Below, piece after piece: positions 52,736 to 62,399 of a DNA stretch of 64,000 nucleotides; position 1 is the first letter of the stretch; each line of letters starts with the position of its first letter. The stretch is from Spirochaetales bacterium (GTDB lineage: Bacteria; Spirochaetota; Spirochaetia; Sphaerochaetales; Sphaerochaetaceae): positions 221,731 to 285,730 of the forward strand of contig JAHDQJ010000003.1 in the NCBI GenBank assembly GCA_018433865.1, given 5' to 3'. The notes beneath the pieces are model-generated. The model was not told the origin of the DNA. It worked only from the letters and a program-made list of their open reading frames with translations, and did not search any database. A program made the translations under genes and the position numbers.

Positions 52736-53862
52736 TGCACCATGTTCCCGTTGCGATAACCCGATGCGAGACCTATGAGATGGAGGAAGTCTTCAGAGCG
52801 GTCGAACTCGCGTGCGATGCGGCTTCGATTCCCGATGTATCCGGCAAGCGGGTATTGCTCAAACCGAATATCCTCAGCGATGCGGCTCCTGAGAAAGCCA
52901 TCACGACCCGGGGAGAGGTCCTCAGGGCCATGATCCGGCTGATGTATGCAAAAGGTGCGAAACAGGTACTGGTCGGCGACTCCCCCGGCATCCACGGACC
53001 CTCGTTCGTCCCGAAAGGATCCGGAATAGCCCAGGCGTGCAAGGAAGAAGGTGCACGATGGTGCGAATTCGCAAGGGATCCGGTGATGCACCGCATACCG
53101 GGAACCTATGGGCTGAAACTTCCGTTGCCGAACGTAATGGATGAAATCGACATCATCATCAGCGTCGCGAAGATGAAGACCCACCAGTTGATGTACGCGA
53201 CAGGAAGCGTGAAGAATCTTTTCGGGATGGTAAGCGGTCTCCACAAGAGCTCTTGCCACATGCTCTACCCTACCCGTGAAGGATTCGCGCGAATGCTTGC
53301 GGGTCTCTATTCCGTGATCAAGCCGCAATTCGCGATCATGGATGCAATCGTAGCGATGGAGGGAGCCGGTCCCGCTGCAGGAAACCCCCGCCATATGGGA
53401 CTGATTCTCGCATCAGCCGATCCGAGTGCGTTGGATGCCGCCCAATCGATCATCATGGGGTACGATCCGCTCTCCATTCCGCTCACCCGTGAGCTGCTTG
53501 ACCGCCGGTTGACCGAGTGGAGGAGAATCGATGAGATATCGTATCCGCTGCTCGATGCGCACGACCTCATCTGCACCGATTTCGAAAGGATTGTCCAGCA
53601 GAAGCGGACGAAGCTGCTCAACAGCCTGATAGGTCCGCTGTTCACCCGATACTTCAAGCTTCGCCACCAACGGAAGGAGCCGCGTCCTCTCTTCGATCCG
53701 GACGCATGCATCGGATGTGGCAAGTGTGTGAAGATCTGTCCGGGAAAAGCCTTGAAGCTTGACAGCAACCACAAGGTCGTGGCCGACTATGATGCATGCA
53801 TCCGCTGCTACTGTTGCCATGAGGTCTGTCCCGCGGATGCCATCTCCATCGAAAAGGAGTGA
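52732..53862 (+). CDS. DUF362 protein with C-terminal 4Fe-4S ferredoxin domain
   Basis: A 376-residue protein. A DUF362 domain (VLLKPNILSDAAPEKAITTRGEVLRAMIRL, SVAKMKTHQLMYATGSVKNLFGM, MDAIVAMEGAGPAAGN) is followed by two four-cysteine clusters (CIGCGKCVKICP near 325 and CIRCYCCHEVCP near 353) that should each bind a 4Fe-4S centre. Function is unknown; an electron transfer or Fe-S role is inferred. The ATGA overlap with the methyltransferase gene indicates coupling. Confidence 0.87.
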   Translation: MMHHVPVAITRCETYEMEEVFRAVELACDAASIPDVSGKRVLLKPNILSDAAPEKAITTRGEVLRAMIRLMYAKGAKQVLVGDSPGIHGPSFVPKGSGIAQACKEEGARWCEFARDPVMHRIPGTYGLKLPLPNVMDEIDIIISVAKMKTHQLMYATGSVKNLFGMVSGLHKSSCHMLYPTREGFARMLAGLYSVIKPQFAIMDAIVAMEGAGPAAGNPRHMGLILASADPSALDAAQSIIMGYDPLSIPLTRELLDRRLTEWRRIDEISYPLLDAHDLICTDFERIVQQKRTKLLNSLIGPLFTRYFKLRHQRKEPRPLFDPDACIGCGKCVKICPGKALKLDSNHKVVADYDACIRCYCCHEVCPADAISIEKE

Positions 53863-53865
53863 TGC

Positions 53866-54348
53866 ATGGACTCAGGCACGTTGATCACGACCATTCTCCT
53901 GGGAATCGCTCCCATCAGTGAATTGCGCGGTGCGATACCCTTCGCATACCTTCGGGGCTATCCACTCTGGCAAGCGGTCCTGCTCGGTGCAGGGACGAAC
54001 CTCCTGGTGTCTCCCTTGGTATTCCTATTTCTCAACTTTTTCCACGGCCATCTCTATGGTACGTGGAGACTCTATTCGCGCATCTTCGATGCCACGGTAG
54101 CACGCGCACGCCGCAAGCTTGGCGCAAACGTCGACAAGTTCGGGATGTGGGGTATCCTGATTTTCGTAGGAATCCCGCTGCCTGTCACCGGAGCATGGAC
54201 AGGAACCCTCGGAGCGTGGGTCCTCGGATTGGACAGGCGTCACAGCATGCTCGCGGTCAGCGGCGGCGTCATGATGTCGGCCACCATCGTCAGCCTCGTG
54301 TTGCTGCTCGGCAGCGGAATCGGAAGCATCTTCGTAAAAATCGTCTGA
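53866..54348 (+). CDS. Small multidrug-export-like membrane protein (COG2426)
   Basis: A 160-residue protein with four to five hydrophobic segments; PISELRGAIPFAYLRGYPLW and GMWGILIFVGIPLPVTGAWTGTLGAWVLGLDRRHSM are the COG2426/Sm_multidrug_ex (PF06695) signature. Export of drugs is not proven for the family. It begins three bases after the DUF362 stop and ends 16 bases before the helicase gene, so it belongs to the same transcription unit. Confidence 0.85.
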   Translation: MDSGTLITTILLGIAPISELRGAIPFAYLRGYPLWQAVLLGAGTNLLVSPLVFLFLNFFHGHLYGTWRLYSRIFDATVARARRKLGANVDKFGMWGILIFVGIPLPVTGAWTGTLGAWVLGLDRRHSMLAVSGGVMMSATIVSLVLLLGSGIGSIFVKIV

Positions 54349-54364
54349 ACAGGAAGTCTCATCC

Positions 54365-56392
54365 ATGTCCCTAGATCTTGCATCGTTGTTGAACACCGAG
54401 CAGCATGAGGCTGCCTCGACCATCCATGGCCCCCTTCTCATCATCGCAGGCGCCGGTTCCGGAAAGACGCGGATGATATGCCACAGGATCGCCCACATGC
54501 TGGAACGCGGTATCGGGCAACAGCAGATCCTTGCCCTCACGTTCACGAACAAGGCGGCAACGGAGATGGCCCAAAGGGTCAGGGAACTCACCGGGTCTCC
54601 CTTGCCCGACCTGGTTACCTCGACCTTCCACGCGTTCGGGTTGCGGGTACTCAAGAAACAGTGCCACTTGCTCGGGTATCGCCAGAATTTCACGATCTAC
54701 GACAGCTCAGACCGTGCCAGCCTGCTCAGGGAAGTGATGCTCGAAGAACAATTGGATCCGCAAGCGTTCGACAGCGAAGCAGTACTCCAACTGTTCAGCG
54801 ATATCAAGACCGAACGGTCGGGGTGGCCCGACGATGCACCCAAGACCTTCAAGACGCTCTATGATGCCTATCGGGAACACATGCGGCTCTACAACGCATT
54901 CGATTTCGATGATCTGCTCATGCTGCCGCTGACGATCTTCGACCGTTACCCGCAAGTCCTTGAGGAGTATCGCACCCACCATACCCATATCATGGTGGAT
55001 GAGTTCCAGGACACCTCGCTCGAACAGTACCGTCTGGTGCAGTTGCTCGCTGCAAAAAGCCGCAACCTCTGTGTCGTCGGTGATGACGACCAATCGATCT
55101 ATTCCTGGAGGGGAGCGAACTATCGCAACATCATGCGCTTCGAACAGGACTTCCCCGAACGGAAGGAGATCAAGCTCGAGAGGAATTATCGCTCGACAGG
55201 AACCATCCTCGAGGCTGCGAACACACTCATCACCCACAACACAGAACGAAAGGAAAAGGCCTTGTGGACCGACAGCGGAAAGGGAGGACTGATCCTGCAG
55301 CTGAGACCTGAGGATGAGGAAGTGGAGATCATGACCGTCATCCGGAAGATGCGGAACATCAGTTACGAACGGCAAGTCGGTTGGGATGCGTTCGGCATCC
55401 TCGTACGTACCAACCATCTCATCCCCTTCATCGAGAACAAGCTGATGCTCGAGAACATTCCATGCTCGGTGAGTGGCGGTCAAAGCTTTTTCGAACGAAA
55501 GGAGGTCAAGGACACCCTCGCCTATCTGCGTCTGCTGGTGAATCCCGATGATGACATCGCATTTCTCAGGGTAGTGAATACACCACGACGCGGCATGGGT
55601 CGCTCCACCCTGTTGCAACTGCGTCAGGTTGCCGAAAGGCAACATGTCTCCCTTTCCAGGTCATTGCAACTGGTACTGGAGCACGATAACGACCGAAAGG
55701 GAAAGCAGTACCTGACGATGGGCAGGTTCCATGACCTCATGGAAACCTATCGTCAGGCATTGTGGGCGGCAGGAACGCGAAAAAGCTCGATCCTCCGGTC
55801 GCTCATGGAGGAGATCGGCTACAGGAACCACCTGCTCGCCGAATTTCCCGGCAATGAGGATGCAGTGATGTGGCGTTACAAAAGCATCGAAACCTTCCTC
55901 GCCCTCTTCAGCCGGTGGGAACAGGACCCTGACCATCGGGACCAGTCGATCCATGAGTACCTGCACATGATCTCGCTTGCAGGAAGGGAACGCAAGGATG
56001 ACGAAGACAAGGTGCCGAAAGTCGCATTGATGACCATGCATGCTTCAAAGGGTCTCGAGTTCGATACGGTATTCCTTCTTGCGATCGAGGACCATGTGAT
56101 TCCTCACGCCCGGACGCTCGAGGAGAATCCCGATGCAATCGAAGAGGAACGGCGCTTGTTCTATGTCGCGATCACTCGCGCGAGGAAACTCCTGTGCATT
56201 TCCAGCTGTCAGCAGCGCAAGAGAGGCCGGGAGATGGTTGCGTCGCAACCATCGCGATTTCTCTCCGAGATACCTGCCCAACTGTTCGAGGATGAGGGCG
56301 AGGATCGTGAGCTCGAATCGGATGAGACGTTCTCAGCCTTGGCAAGGTTACGTGACATGCTCGCGGAAAAACAAAATCCGAAAGTTGTCTGA
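54365..56392 (+). CDS. UvrD/Rep/PcrA-family DNA helicase
   Basis: A 675-residue superfamily 1A helicase. Motif I AGAGSGKT is at 28-35, then ALTFTNKAATEMAQRV (Ia), VDEFQDTS near 212 (II), VVGDDDQSIYSWRGA (III), NYRST (IV), TMHASKGLEFDTVFLLAIED (V) and EERRLFYVAITRARKLL (VI). It is closer to Rep in overall length and lacks a long C-terminal tail. It unwinds 3'-5' DNA in repair or replication restart. The ATG at 54365 starts 16 bases after the COG2426 stop. Within eight bases of its stop the glmS promoter begins. Confidence 0.93.
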   Translation: MSLDLASLLNTEQHEAASTIHGPLLIIAGAGSGKTRMICHRIAHMLERGIGQQQILALTFTNKAATEMAQRVRELTGSPLPDLVTSTFHAFGLRVLKKQCHLLGYRQNFTIYDSSDRASLLREVMLEEQLDPQAFDSEAVLQLFSDIKTERSGWPDDAPKTFKTLYDAYREHMRLYNAFDFDDLLMLPLTIFDRYPQVLEEYRTHHTHIMVDEFQDTSLEQYRLVQLLAAKSRNLCVVGDDDQSIYSWRGANYRNIMRFEQDFPERKEIKLERNYRSTGTILEAANTLITHNTERKEKALWTDSGKGGLILQLRPEDEEVEIMTVIRKMRNISYERQVGWDAFGILVRTNHLIPFIENKLMLENIPCSVSGGQSFFERKEVKDTLAYLRLLVNPDDDIAFLRVVNTPRRGMGRSTLLQLRQVAERQHVSLSRSLQLVLEHDNDRKGKQYLTMGRFHDLMETYRQALWAAGTRKSSILRSLMEEIGYRNHLLAEFPGNEDAVMWRYKSIETFLALFSRWEQDPDHRDQSIHEYLHMISLAGRERKDDEDKVPKVALMTMHASKGLEFDTVFLLAIEDHVIPHARTLEENPDAIEEERRLFYVAITRARKLLCISSCQQRKRGREMVASQPSRFLSEIPAQLFEDEGEDRELESDETFSALARLRDMLAEKQNPKVV

Positions 56393-56399
56393 ATAGCGG

Positions 56400-56429
56400 T
56401 TGACAGTCACTTTCCCATGGGAATATAGT
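56400..56429 (+). promoter_or_regulatory. Leaderless glmS promoter
   Basis: TTGACA (56400-56405) and TATAGT (56424-56429) are 18 bases apart. The ATG at 56436 comes six bases after the -10 element. Confidence 0.75.
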
Positions 56430-56435
56430 TCCCCC

Positions 56436-58265
56436 ATGTGTGGAATCGTAGGGTATATCGGGCAAAAGGATGCTTCCCAGATATTGCTTGACGGATTGCG
56501 GAAGCTTGAGTATCGGGGATACGATTCGGCAGGGATCGCAATCCACTCGGCCGACGGTCTTGAGATCGTCAAGGAAGCCGGGCGGATTGCACGGTTATCC
56601 GAAGAGGTTGCACGAAAAGCAACCAACGGGTCGGTCGGAATCGCACACACACGATGGGCGACGCACGGTGCTCCCACCAAGATCAATGCACATCCCCACA
56701 CTGACGCCCACCAAACCATCGCGATCGTGCACAACGGGATAATCGAGAATTATCTCGATATCAAGAAAGAACTTTCAGGCAAAGGCATCACCTGCGTATC
56801 GGAAACCGATACCGAGGTGGTTGCACATCTCGCCGCCCTGTTGTGGGACGGAGACCTCGTCACCACGATGCATGCGATCACCACGCGATTGCGTGGTTCC
56901 TATGCGCTTGCGATGATGCATGCATCGGACAGGAATACGATCGTCGTGACCAGGAAAGACAGCCCGCTTGTCATCGGAGAGGGTGAAAGCGAGAACTACG
57001 TCGCGAGTGACATTACCGCACTCTTGTCCTACACACGCGAATTCAAGCTGCTCGAGGACAACCAGATCGCACGTATCGGAAGGAACTCGATCGAAATTTT
57101 CGACGCATCCCTGCACCCGGTTTCGGTAGAATCGATGCACGTGAGCTGGGATGCATTGGCAGCGGAGAAAGGCGGTCATGCCCATTTCATGCTGAAGGAG
57201 ATGATGGAGGAGCCGAAGGTCGTGCGCGATACGATCAGGCCTCGCATCAACGAATCCAAGGATGCGGTGGTACTCGAAGGATTGGGTCTCGACAAGGAAC
57301 TGCTGGCCGGTATAGATAAGATTTTCATCACCGCCTGCGGAACCGCATACCATGCGGGAATGGTTGCAAAATATCTGTTCGAACACCTCGGCGGAATCCC
57401 CGTGGAGGTAGAGTTCGCCAGTGAATTCCGATACCGGAATCCGTTGGTGGGCTCGCGAACGCTGGTGATCGTCATCAGCCAGTCGGGCGAGACCGCCGAT
57501 ACCTTGGCCGCCCTGCGCGAAGCGAAACGTCTTGGTGCACATGTGTTGGCGATCGTGAACACGGTCGGCAGCTCGATCGCCCGAGAGGCAGACGACGTGA
57601 TCTACACGTGGGCCGGTCCTGAGATAGCCGTGGCTTCCACAAAGGCCTACATCGCACAATTGTCAGTGATCCACCTGCTTGCCGTCCATATCGGGACGCT
57701 GCGGAATGTCATGGATCGGTCGGCCGTGCGTGCCTACCTCGCTGAACTGGAGAAAATCCCTGAGAAGATCGCCACGATACTGGAACAGCGCCATGTCGTG
57801 CAGCAGCTTGCAGAACGGTTCGCACACGCAGGTGACATCTTCTTCATCGGGCGCGGGTTCGATTACAACATCGCGCTCGAAGGTTCGTTGAAGCTCAAGG
57901 AGATATCCTACATCCATTCTGAAGCCTACGCAGCCGGGGAGCTCAAGCACGGAACGATCGCGCTGATCGAAGAGGGAACTTTCGTCGCCGCCTTGTGTAC
58001 CCAAGGAACGATGATCGACAAGATGGTCTCGAATATCAAGGAGGTGAAGGCACGAGGTGCACAAGTACTCGGCATCACCTGCGAACGGTTCGGTTCCGTT
58101 TCCGAGGTCGCGGACATGACGCTCTACCTTCCGGATACCCCTGACAATCTCGTTCCCATCCTTGCCGTGGTACCATTGCAGCTCTTCGCCTACTACTGTG
58201 CGCTCGAGAGGGGATGCGATGTTGACAAGCCGAGGAACCTGGCAAAATCGGTCACTGTCGAATAG
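56436..58265 (+). CDS. glmS: Glutamine--fructose-6-phosphate aminotransferase (isomerizing)
   Basis: A 609-residue enzyme that makes glucosamine 6-phosphate for peptidoglycan and amino sugars. The N-terminal glutaminase half starts MCGIVGYIG, where Cys2 is the nucleophile, and has YDSAGIA and HTRWATHG; the C-terminal half has two SIS sugar-phosphate domains (CGTAYHAGMVAKY, SQSGETADTLAALREAKRLG) and ends DKPRNLAKSVTVE. Because Cys2 must follow the initiating Met, the start at 56436 is certain. There is no ribosome-binding site and the -10 element is six bases away, so the message is leaderless. No glmS ribozyme could fit upstream. Confidence 0.98.
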   Translation: MCGIVGYIGQKDASQILLDGLRKLEYRGYDSAGIAIHSADGLEIVKEAGRIARLSEEVARKATNGSVGIAHTRWATHGAPTKINAHPHTDAHQTIAIVHNGIIENYLDIKKELSGKGITCVSETDTEVVAHLAALLWDGDLVTTMHAITTRLRGSYALAMMHASDRNTIVVTRKDSPLVIGEGESENYVASDITALLSYTREFKLLEDNQIARIGRNSIEIFDASLHPVSVESMHVSWDALAAEKGGHAHFMLKEMMEEPKVVRDTIRPRINESKDAVVLEGLGLDKELLAGIDKIFITACGTAYHAGMVAKYLFEHLGGIPVEVEFASEFRYRNPLVGSRTLVIVISQSGETADTLAALREAKRLGAHVLAIVNTVGSSIAREADDVIYTWAGPEIAVASTKAYIAQLSVIHLLAVHIGTLRNVMDRSAVRAYLAELEKIPEKIATILEQRHVVQQLAERFAHAGDIFFIGRGFDYNIALEGSLKLKEISYIHSEAYAAGELKHGTIALIEEGTFVAALCTQGTMIDKMVSNIKEVKARGAQVLGITCERFGSVSEVADMTLYLPDTPDNLVPILAVVPLQLFAYYCALERGCDVDKPRNLAKSVTVE

Positions 58266-58319
58266 ATTCCTTCCATACGTTTTTTTGCATATCCATTCAG
58301 TATTTTTTCACATACCGTA

Positions 58320-58348
58320 TTGCATCATTTGTTGCACAGGTATATGTT
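58320..58348 (+). promoter_or_regulatory. Candidate glutamine synthetase promoter with TTGCA repeats
   Basis: TTGCAT (58320-58325) and TATGTT (58343-58348) are 17 bases apart. TTGCA also occurs at 58285-58289, 58332-58336 and 58373-58377, which may be regulator sites. The 163-base region between glmS and this gene holds no ORF. Confidence 0.4.
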
Positions 58349-58370
58349 ATGTCCCGTATAGGACAGTGAT

Positions 58371-58398
58371 TGTTGCATGGCAAGGGTGTTCTGCAACA
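58371..58398. repeat. Inverted repeat upstream of glutamine synthetase
   Basis: TGTTGCA (58371-58377) and TGCAACA (58392-58398) are perfect inverted repeats with a 14-base spacer; a third direct copy of TGTTGCA lies at 58330-58336. The pair lies in the leader just before the gene and may bind a nitrogen regulator or form an RNA hairpin. Confidence 0.45.
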
Positions 58399-58428
58399 TT
58401 CCTGCGACCCTACGATTGGAGGAGAGAG

Positions 58429-60552
58429 ATGGGCGTTCCGTTCGATTTCGCGAGCCACTCTGTGTTGGAAATCTTTGCAAGCAACTGCTTCAATGAATCG
58501 GCCATGAAACGCTATCTTCCGGCGAATATCTGCAACGAGCTGCAATCTGTCAGACAAGGAGACAAGGATCTCACCCCACAGGTGGCAGAATCCGTCGCTG
58601 CGGCGATGAAACAATGGGCCCTCGAGAAGGGAGCGACCCACTTCACCCACTGGTTCCAACCACTTACCGGTTCCACCGCGGAGAAGCACGACTCTTTCAT
58701 CAATTTCGGTGACAAGCGGCAGGTCATCATGGATTTTTCCGGCAAGGAGTTGTTGCAAGGAGAGCCTGATGCATCCTCCTTCCCCAACGGCGGCTTGCGG
58801 GCAACCTTCGAGGCCAGAGGGTACACCGCGTGGGATACCACCTCCCCTGCATTCATCAAGGAGACCGAGGGGGTGAAAACCCTCTATATCCCGACGGCAT
58901 TCTTCTCCTACAACGGACAAGCCTTGGACAAGAAGGTTCCGTTGCTCCGTTCGTGTGATGCAATCGAGCGTCAAACACTCAGGATGCTCCACGCGCTGGG
59001 ATACCACAATACCCGACACATCACCGTCTCCGTGGGTCCTGAACAGGAGTACTTCCTGGTAGACCGTGATTACTATGAGAAACGCATCGACCTGCGCTTG
59101 ACCGGACGGACCGTATTCGGCAACCTCGCGGCGAAAGGCCAGGAACTGGACGACCACTATTTTGGCTCTCTCAGCGATCGGATCACTGTTTTCATGAACG
59201 AGCTCAACTACGAACTCTGGAAAGTCGGTATTCCGAGCAAGACCCAGCACAAGGAGGTCGCACCAGGACAGTTCGAAGTAGCAACCATCTACGATGTCGC
59301 GAACGTCTCCACGGACCAGAACCAGCTTCTCATGCGAATTCTCAAATCTGTCGCCCGACGTCACGGGATGAAAGCCCTCTTGCATGAGAAACCGTTCGCC
59401 GGAGTGAACGGATCGGGAAAGCACAACAACTGGTCGCTTGCAACCGATGACGGCCAGAACCTCCTCTCCCCCGGAGAGAGTCCCGAGGACAACCTTGTCT
59501 TCCTCGTCGTTCTGACCAGCCTGATCAAAGCCATCGATACGTATGCTCCCCTGATACGGGCCAGTGCCGCGACAGCGGGAAACGACCATCGTCTTGGACA
59601 GAACGAGGCTCCTCCCGCGATCATCTCGATGTATCTGGGTGAACAACTCACCGAAATCCTCGAGCATCTCACTACCAATACTCCCTACAAAAAACGGAAC
59701 GGAGAAATCCTCAAGGTCGGTGTAAACGCGCTTCCGGGCCTTCCCAAGGACATGACCGACAGGAACAGGACCAGTCCGTTCGCCTTCACGGGAAACAAGT
59801 TCGAATTCCGGATGGTCGGGTCCTCACAATCCCTTGCTGGTCCCAACACGTTGCTCAATGCAGCGGTGGCCGATGTCTTTTGTGAGGTGGCGGATTGTCT
59901 GGAACAAGCTGCGGATGTGAAGACAGCCGCTGTTGAGCTGATCAAGCGGTTCTACAGCGAACACAAAAGGATCATCTTCAACGGAAACGGATATGCGAAG
60001 GAGTGGATCGTTGAAGCTCGGCGAAGGGGTCTTGCGAATATCTCAAGCACGGTGGATGCGTTGCAGCAACTTGTGGAACCGAAGCATGTCGCCATGCTCG
60101 AACGGCACTGCGTATTCTCCAAGGAAGAACTGGAATCCAGGCTCGAGGTATATCTTGAGATCTACAGCAAGCAAGTGAATATCGAGGCTGGTGTCATGGT
60201 CGAGATGACCAGAAGAAGCATCGTGCCTGCGGTAACCCGTTATTTATCAGAACTTTGCGATGATATCAAGAGTCAGAAGGATCTTGGATTCTCGACCTTG
60301 GAGCTCGAAAAGATCGCCTCGCTGCTCTCGCGTGAGCTGAATGAGACGATCAAGGCGGGAGAGGCCTTGCACGTCACGCTCGCACAAGCTCTTGCCATGG
60401 GCGATGACACACACAGGCAAGCACATTTCTATCATGAAGAGGTCATTCCGAAGATGGCGGACCTTCGCGGTCATGCCGACTTGTTGGAAACCTACACGGA
60501 TAAACAGGCTTGGCCGTTCCCCGGGTACGAGGAATTGCTCTTCAGGCTCTGA
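58429..60552 (+). CDS. glnN: Glutamine synthetase type III
   Basis: A 707-residue GSIII (GlnN-like), much larger than type I (about 470). FTHWFQPLTGSTAEKHDSFINF near the N-terminus, GPEQEYFLVDRDYYEKRIDLRLTGRTVFG and NGSGKHNNWSLATDDGQNLLSPG in the core, and GNDHRLGQNEAPPAIISMYLGEQL are signatures of this family. It makes glutamine from glutamate and ammonia. ATG at 58429 is preceded by GGAGGAG and gives an N-terminus with FDFASHSV, normal for GSIII. It is the only glutamine synthetase in the window and lies after glmS, whose substrate is glutamine. Confidence 0.96.
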   Translation: MGVPFDFASHSVLEIFASNCFNESAMKRYLPANICNELQSVRQGDKDLTPQVAESVAAAMKQWALEKGATHFTHWFQPLTGSTAEKHDSFINFGDKRQVIMDFSGKELLQGEPDASSFPNGGLRATFEARGYTAWDTTSPAFIKETEGVKTLYIPTAFFSYNGQALDKKVPLLRSCDAIERQTLRMLHALGYHNTRHITVSVGPEQEYFLVDRDYYEKRIDLRLTGRTVFGNLAAKGQELDDHYFGSLSDRITVFMNELNYELWKVGIPSKTQHKEVAPGQFEVATIYDVANVSTDQNQLLMRILKSVARRHGMKALLHEKPFAGVNGSGKHNNWSLATDDGQNLLSPGESPEDNLVFLVVLTSLIKAIDTYAPLIRASAATAGNDHRLGQNEAPPAIISMYLGEQLTEILEHLTTNTPYKKRNGEILKVGVNALPGLPKDMTDRNRTSPFAFTGNKFEFRMVGSSQSLAGPNTLLNAAVADVFCEVADCLEQAADVKTAAVELIKRFYSEHKRIIFNGNGYAKEWIVEARRRGLANISSTVDALQQLVEPKHVAMLERHCVFSKEELESRLEVYLEIYSKQVNIEAGVMVEMTRRSIVPAVTRYLSELCDDIKSQKDLGFSTLELEKIASLLSRELNETIKAGEALHVTLAQALAMGDDTHRQAHFYHEEVIPKMADLRGHADLLETYTDKQAWPFPGYEELLFRL

Positions 60553-60555
60553 GGA

Positions 60556-62181
60556 TCAACCCTGCGTGCAGATCATTCCCTGGTAGGGCTGCAAGCTCAG
60601 CTTCTGTGCGGTCCCCTCGACACTCGTATCTCCGGGGATCGTGGAGTAGAGCACCCTGAGGACCTCACTTTCCATCGCTTTCTGCACCGGTTCTGCGCGG
60701 AAGAACACTTCCTTGTCTGTGAAATTGAGGAGTATCAAACGGCGTGAGGTCCCGGCATCCCGTGTATAGGCAAGGACTTTCGGACTATCCTCGATCTCGA
60801 TCCATTGGGTCTTGCCACACCTGAGCGCATGATCGTGGTTTCTCATATGCAACAGATCCCGGTAGACATGCAATAGGGATGACCGGTCTTCCTTCTGGGA
60901 AAACACATCGGTATGGTCTTGCCCATCGAATGGAAGCCAGGGAGTGGTATCTGAGAATCCGTGGTTCATCGATCCGTCCCACCGCATCGGACGACGTGAT
61001 CCGTCCCTCCCCCTATGGAAGGGCCAATACCGCAATCCGAGCGGATCCTGCATCTCGCTGCGTCTGACCGGATGGTCGCGCATGCCGATCTCTTCACCAT
61101 AATAGAGGAAGGGAGTCCCCCGTTGTGTCAGCAAGAACAGTGCAGCGATCCTTGCCCTGCCGATATTCCCACCCCATCTTGTGATGGATCGTCGCGTATC
61201 ATGGTTGTTCAGTACCCAGCAAGGCCAACCTGATTTAGGAATGGCACGCTCCCATCTCTGAGCTGCCCGCTTCCAAGCGTCAGCCTTCCATGGGAGCCAA
61301 GTACCGGAAAAATCGAAAGCAAGATGCAATTCATCCTCTCCGGTGCCGAGGTAAGAGGCGGCTATCTCCGGTTCGCCCGGTTTGTCAACCATGATCTCCC
61401 CGACAAGCATCCGCTGCGGATACCGCTCCAACATGGTCCGGAAGGTTTTGAGTCTCTCATGGGATCCTGAAAGATTTCGATCGTACAGATGGCGTTGGAG
61501 ATCATACGGCCTGGGACGGCCTCCCCATCCCAACGGATTGTTTCTAAGCTGCACATCCTTCATGATCAAGTTGATGACATCCAGGCGGAAGCCATCGACG
61601 CCTTTCTCAAGCCAGAACTCCAATTCTGCAAATAGCGCAGCGACCACGGCATCGTTGTGCCAGTTGAGATCAGGTTGTTCCTTGAGAAATGAGTGCAAGT
61701 AACACTGGCCAGTCTTTCGATCGAGAGTCCACGCCCTTCCTCCGAATGTCCCATACCAATTGTTCGGATATCGTCGGCCCTTCATGTCACGCCAGATATA
61801 GAAGTCACGCTTCGGATTTTCTCGTGAGGATGCACTTTCCAGAAACCATGCATGTTGGTCGGAAGTATGATTCAAGACCATGTCCAAGATGATGCGGATA
61901 TTGTGCGCGTGTGCTTCCTCAAGCAGTCTGTCGACATCAGCGATGGTTCCGAACACTGGATCCAAGGAGCGGTAATCACTGATGTCGTATCCGAAATCCT
62001 TCATCGGTGATCGGTAGATGGGACTGAGCCAGATTGCACCTACCCCCAACCACTGCAAGTAGTCCAACCTGCGTATGATACCTTCAATATCTCCGATACC
62101 ATCATGATTGCTGTCCTGGAAACTACGGGGATAGATCTGATACACAGCCGATTCTTTCCACCAGCAATCGAATGCTTGCAT
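60556..62181 (-). CDS. GH13 alpha-glucosidase (oligo-1,6-glucosidase-like)
   Basis: A 541-residue glycoside hydrolase of family 13. The (beta/alpha)8 barrel has DMVLNHTSDQHAWF, nucleophile Asp near 199 in GFRLDVIN, acid/base Glu near 260 in VGEIMV and transition-state Asp near 325 in NNHDTRRS. QDSNHDGIGDIEGI fits the oligo-1,6-glucosidase/alpha-glucosidase subgroup, with trehalose-6-phosphate hydrolase as an alternative. No signal peptide, so it is cytoplasmic. ATG at 62181 follows GGAGGG. It converges with glnN. Confidence 0.92.
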   Translation of the reverse strand: MQAFDCWWKESAVYQIYPRSFQDSNHDGIGDIEGIIRRLDYLQWLGVGAIWLSPIYRSPMKDFGYDISDYRSLDPVFGTIADVDRLLEEAHAHNIRIILDMVLNHTSDQHAWFLESASSRENPKRDFYIWRDMKGRRYPNNWYGTFGGRAWTLDRKTGQCYLHSFLKEQPDLNWHNDAVVAALFAELEFWLEKGVDGFRLDVINLIMKDVQLRNNPLGWGGRPRPYDLQRHLYDRNLSGSHERLKTFRTMLERYPQRMLVGEIMVDKPGEPEIAASYLGTGEDELHLAFDFSGTWLPWKADAWKRAAQRWERAIPKSGWPCWVLNNHDTRRSITRWGGNIGRARIAALFLLTQRGTPFLYYGEEIGMRDHPVRRSEMQDPLGLRYWPFHRGRDGSRRPMRWDGSMNHGFSDTTPWLPFDGQDHTDVFSQKEDRSSLLHVYRDLLHMRNHDHALRCGKTQWIEIEDSPKVLAYTRDAGTSRRLILLNFTDKEVFFRAEPVQKAMESEVLRVLYSTIPGDTSVEGTAQKLSLQPYQGMICTQG

Positions 62182-62399
62182 CACGCCCTCCCTCCTTCCT
62201 TCCATACCTAAACTCTATGCATATGATGATACATACAATGAAATCCGATAGGAAAATTGATTGATATGTCAGCATTTCGCTCACATAAACATATGCTTTT
62301 GATATAACTATTATATTATTCCAAACTGTTTTGATAGTTTTACGATGGCATTCCACAACAGAATCCATGTGCATCGATACCAACCGTATCCGGTGCACA

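Noticed and set aside
58376..58398. Sigma54-type promoter upstream of glutamine synthetase
   Set aside because: GG and GC dinucleotides are 14 rather than 12 bases apart, so the -24/-12 spacing is wrong.
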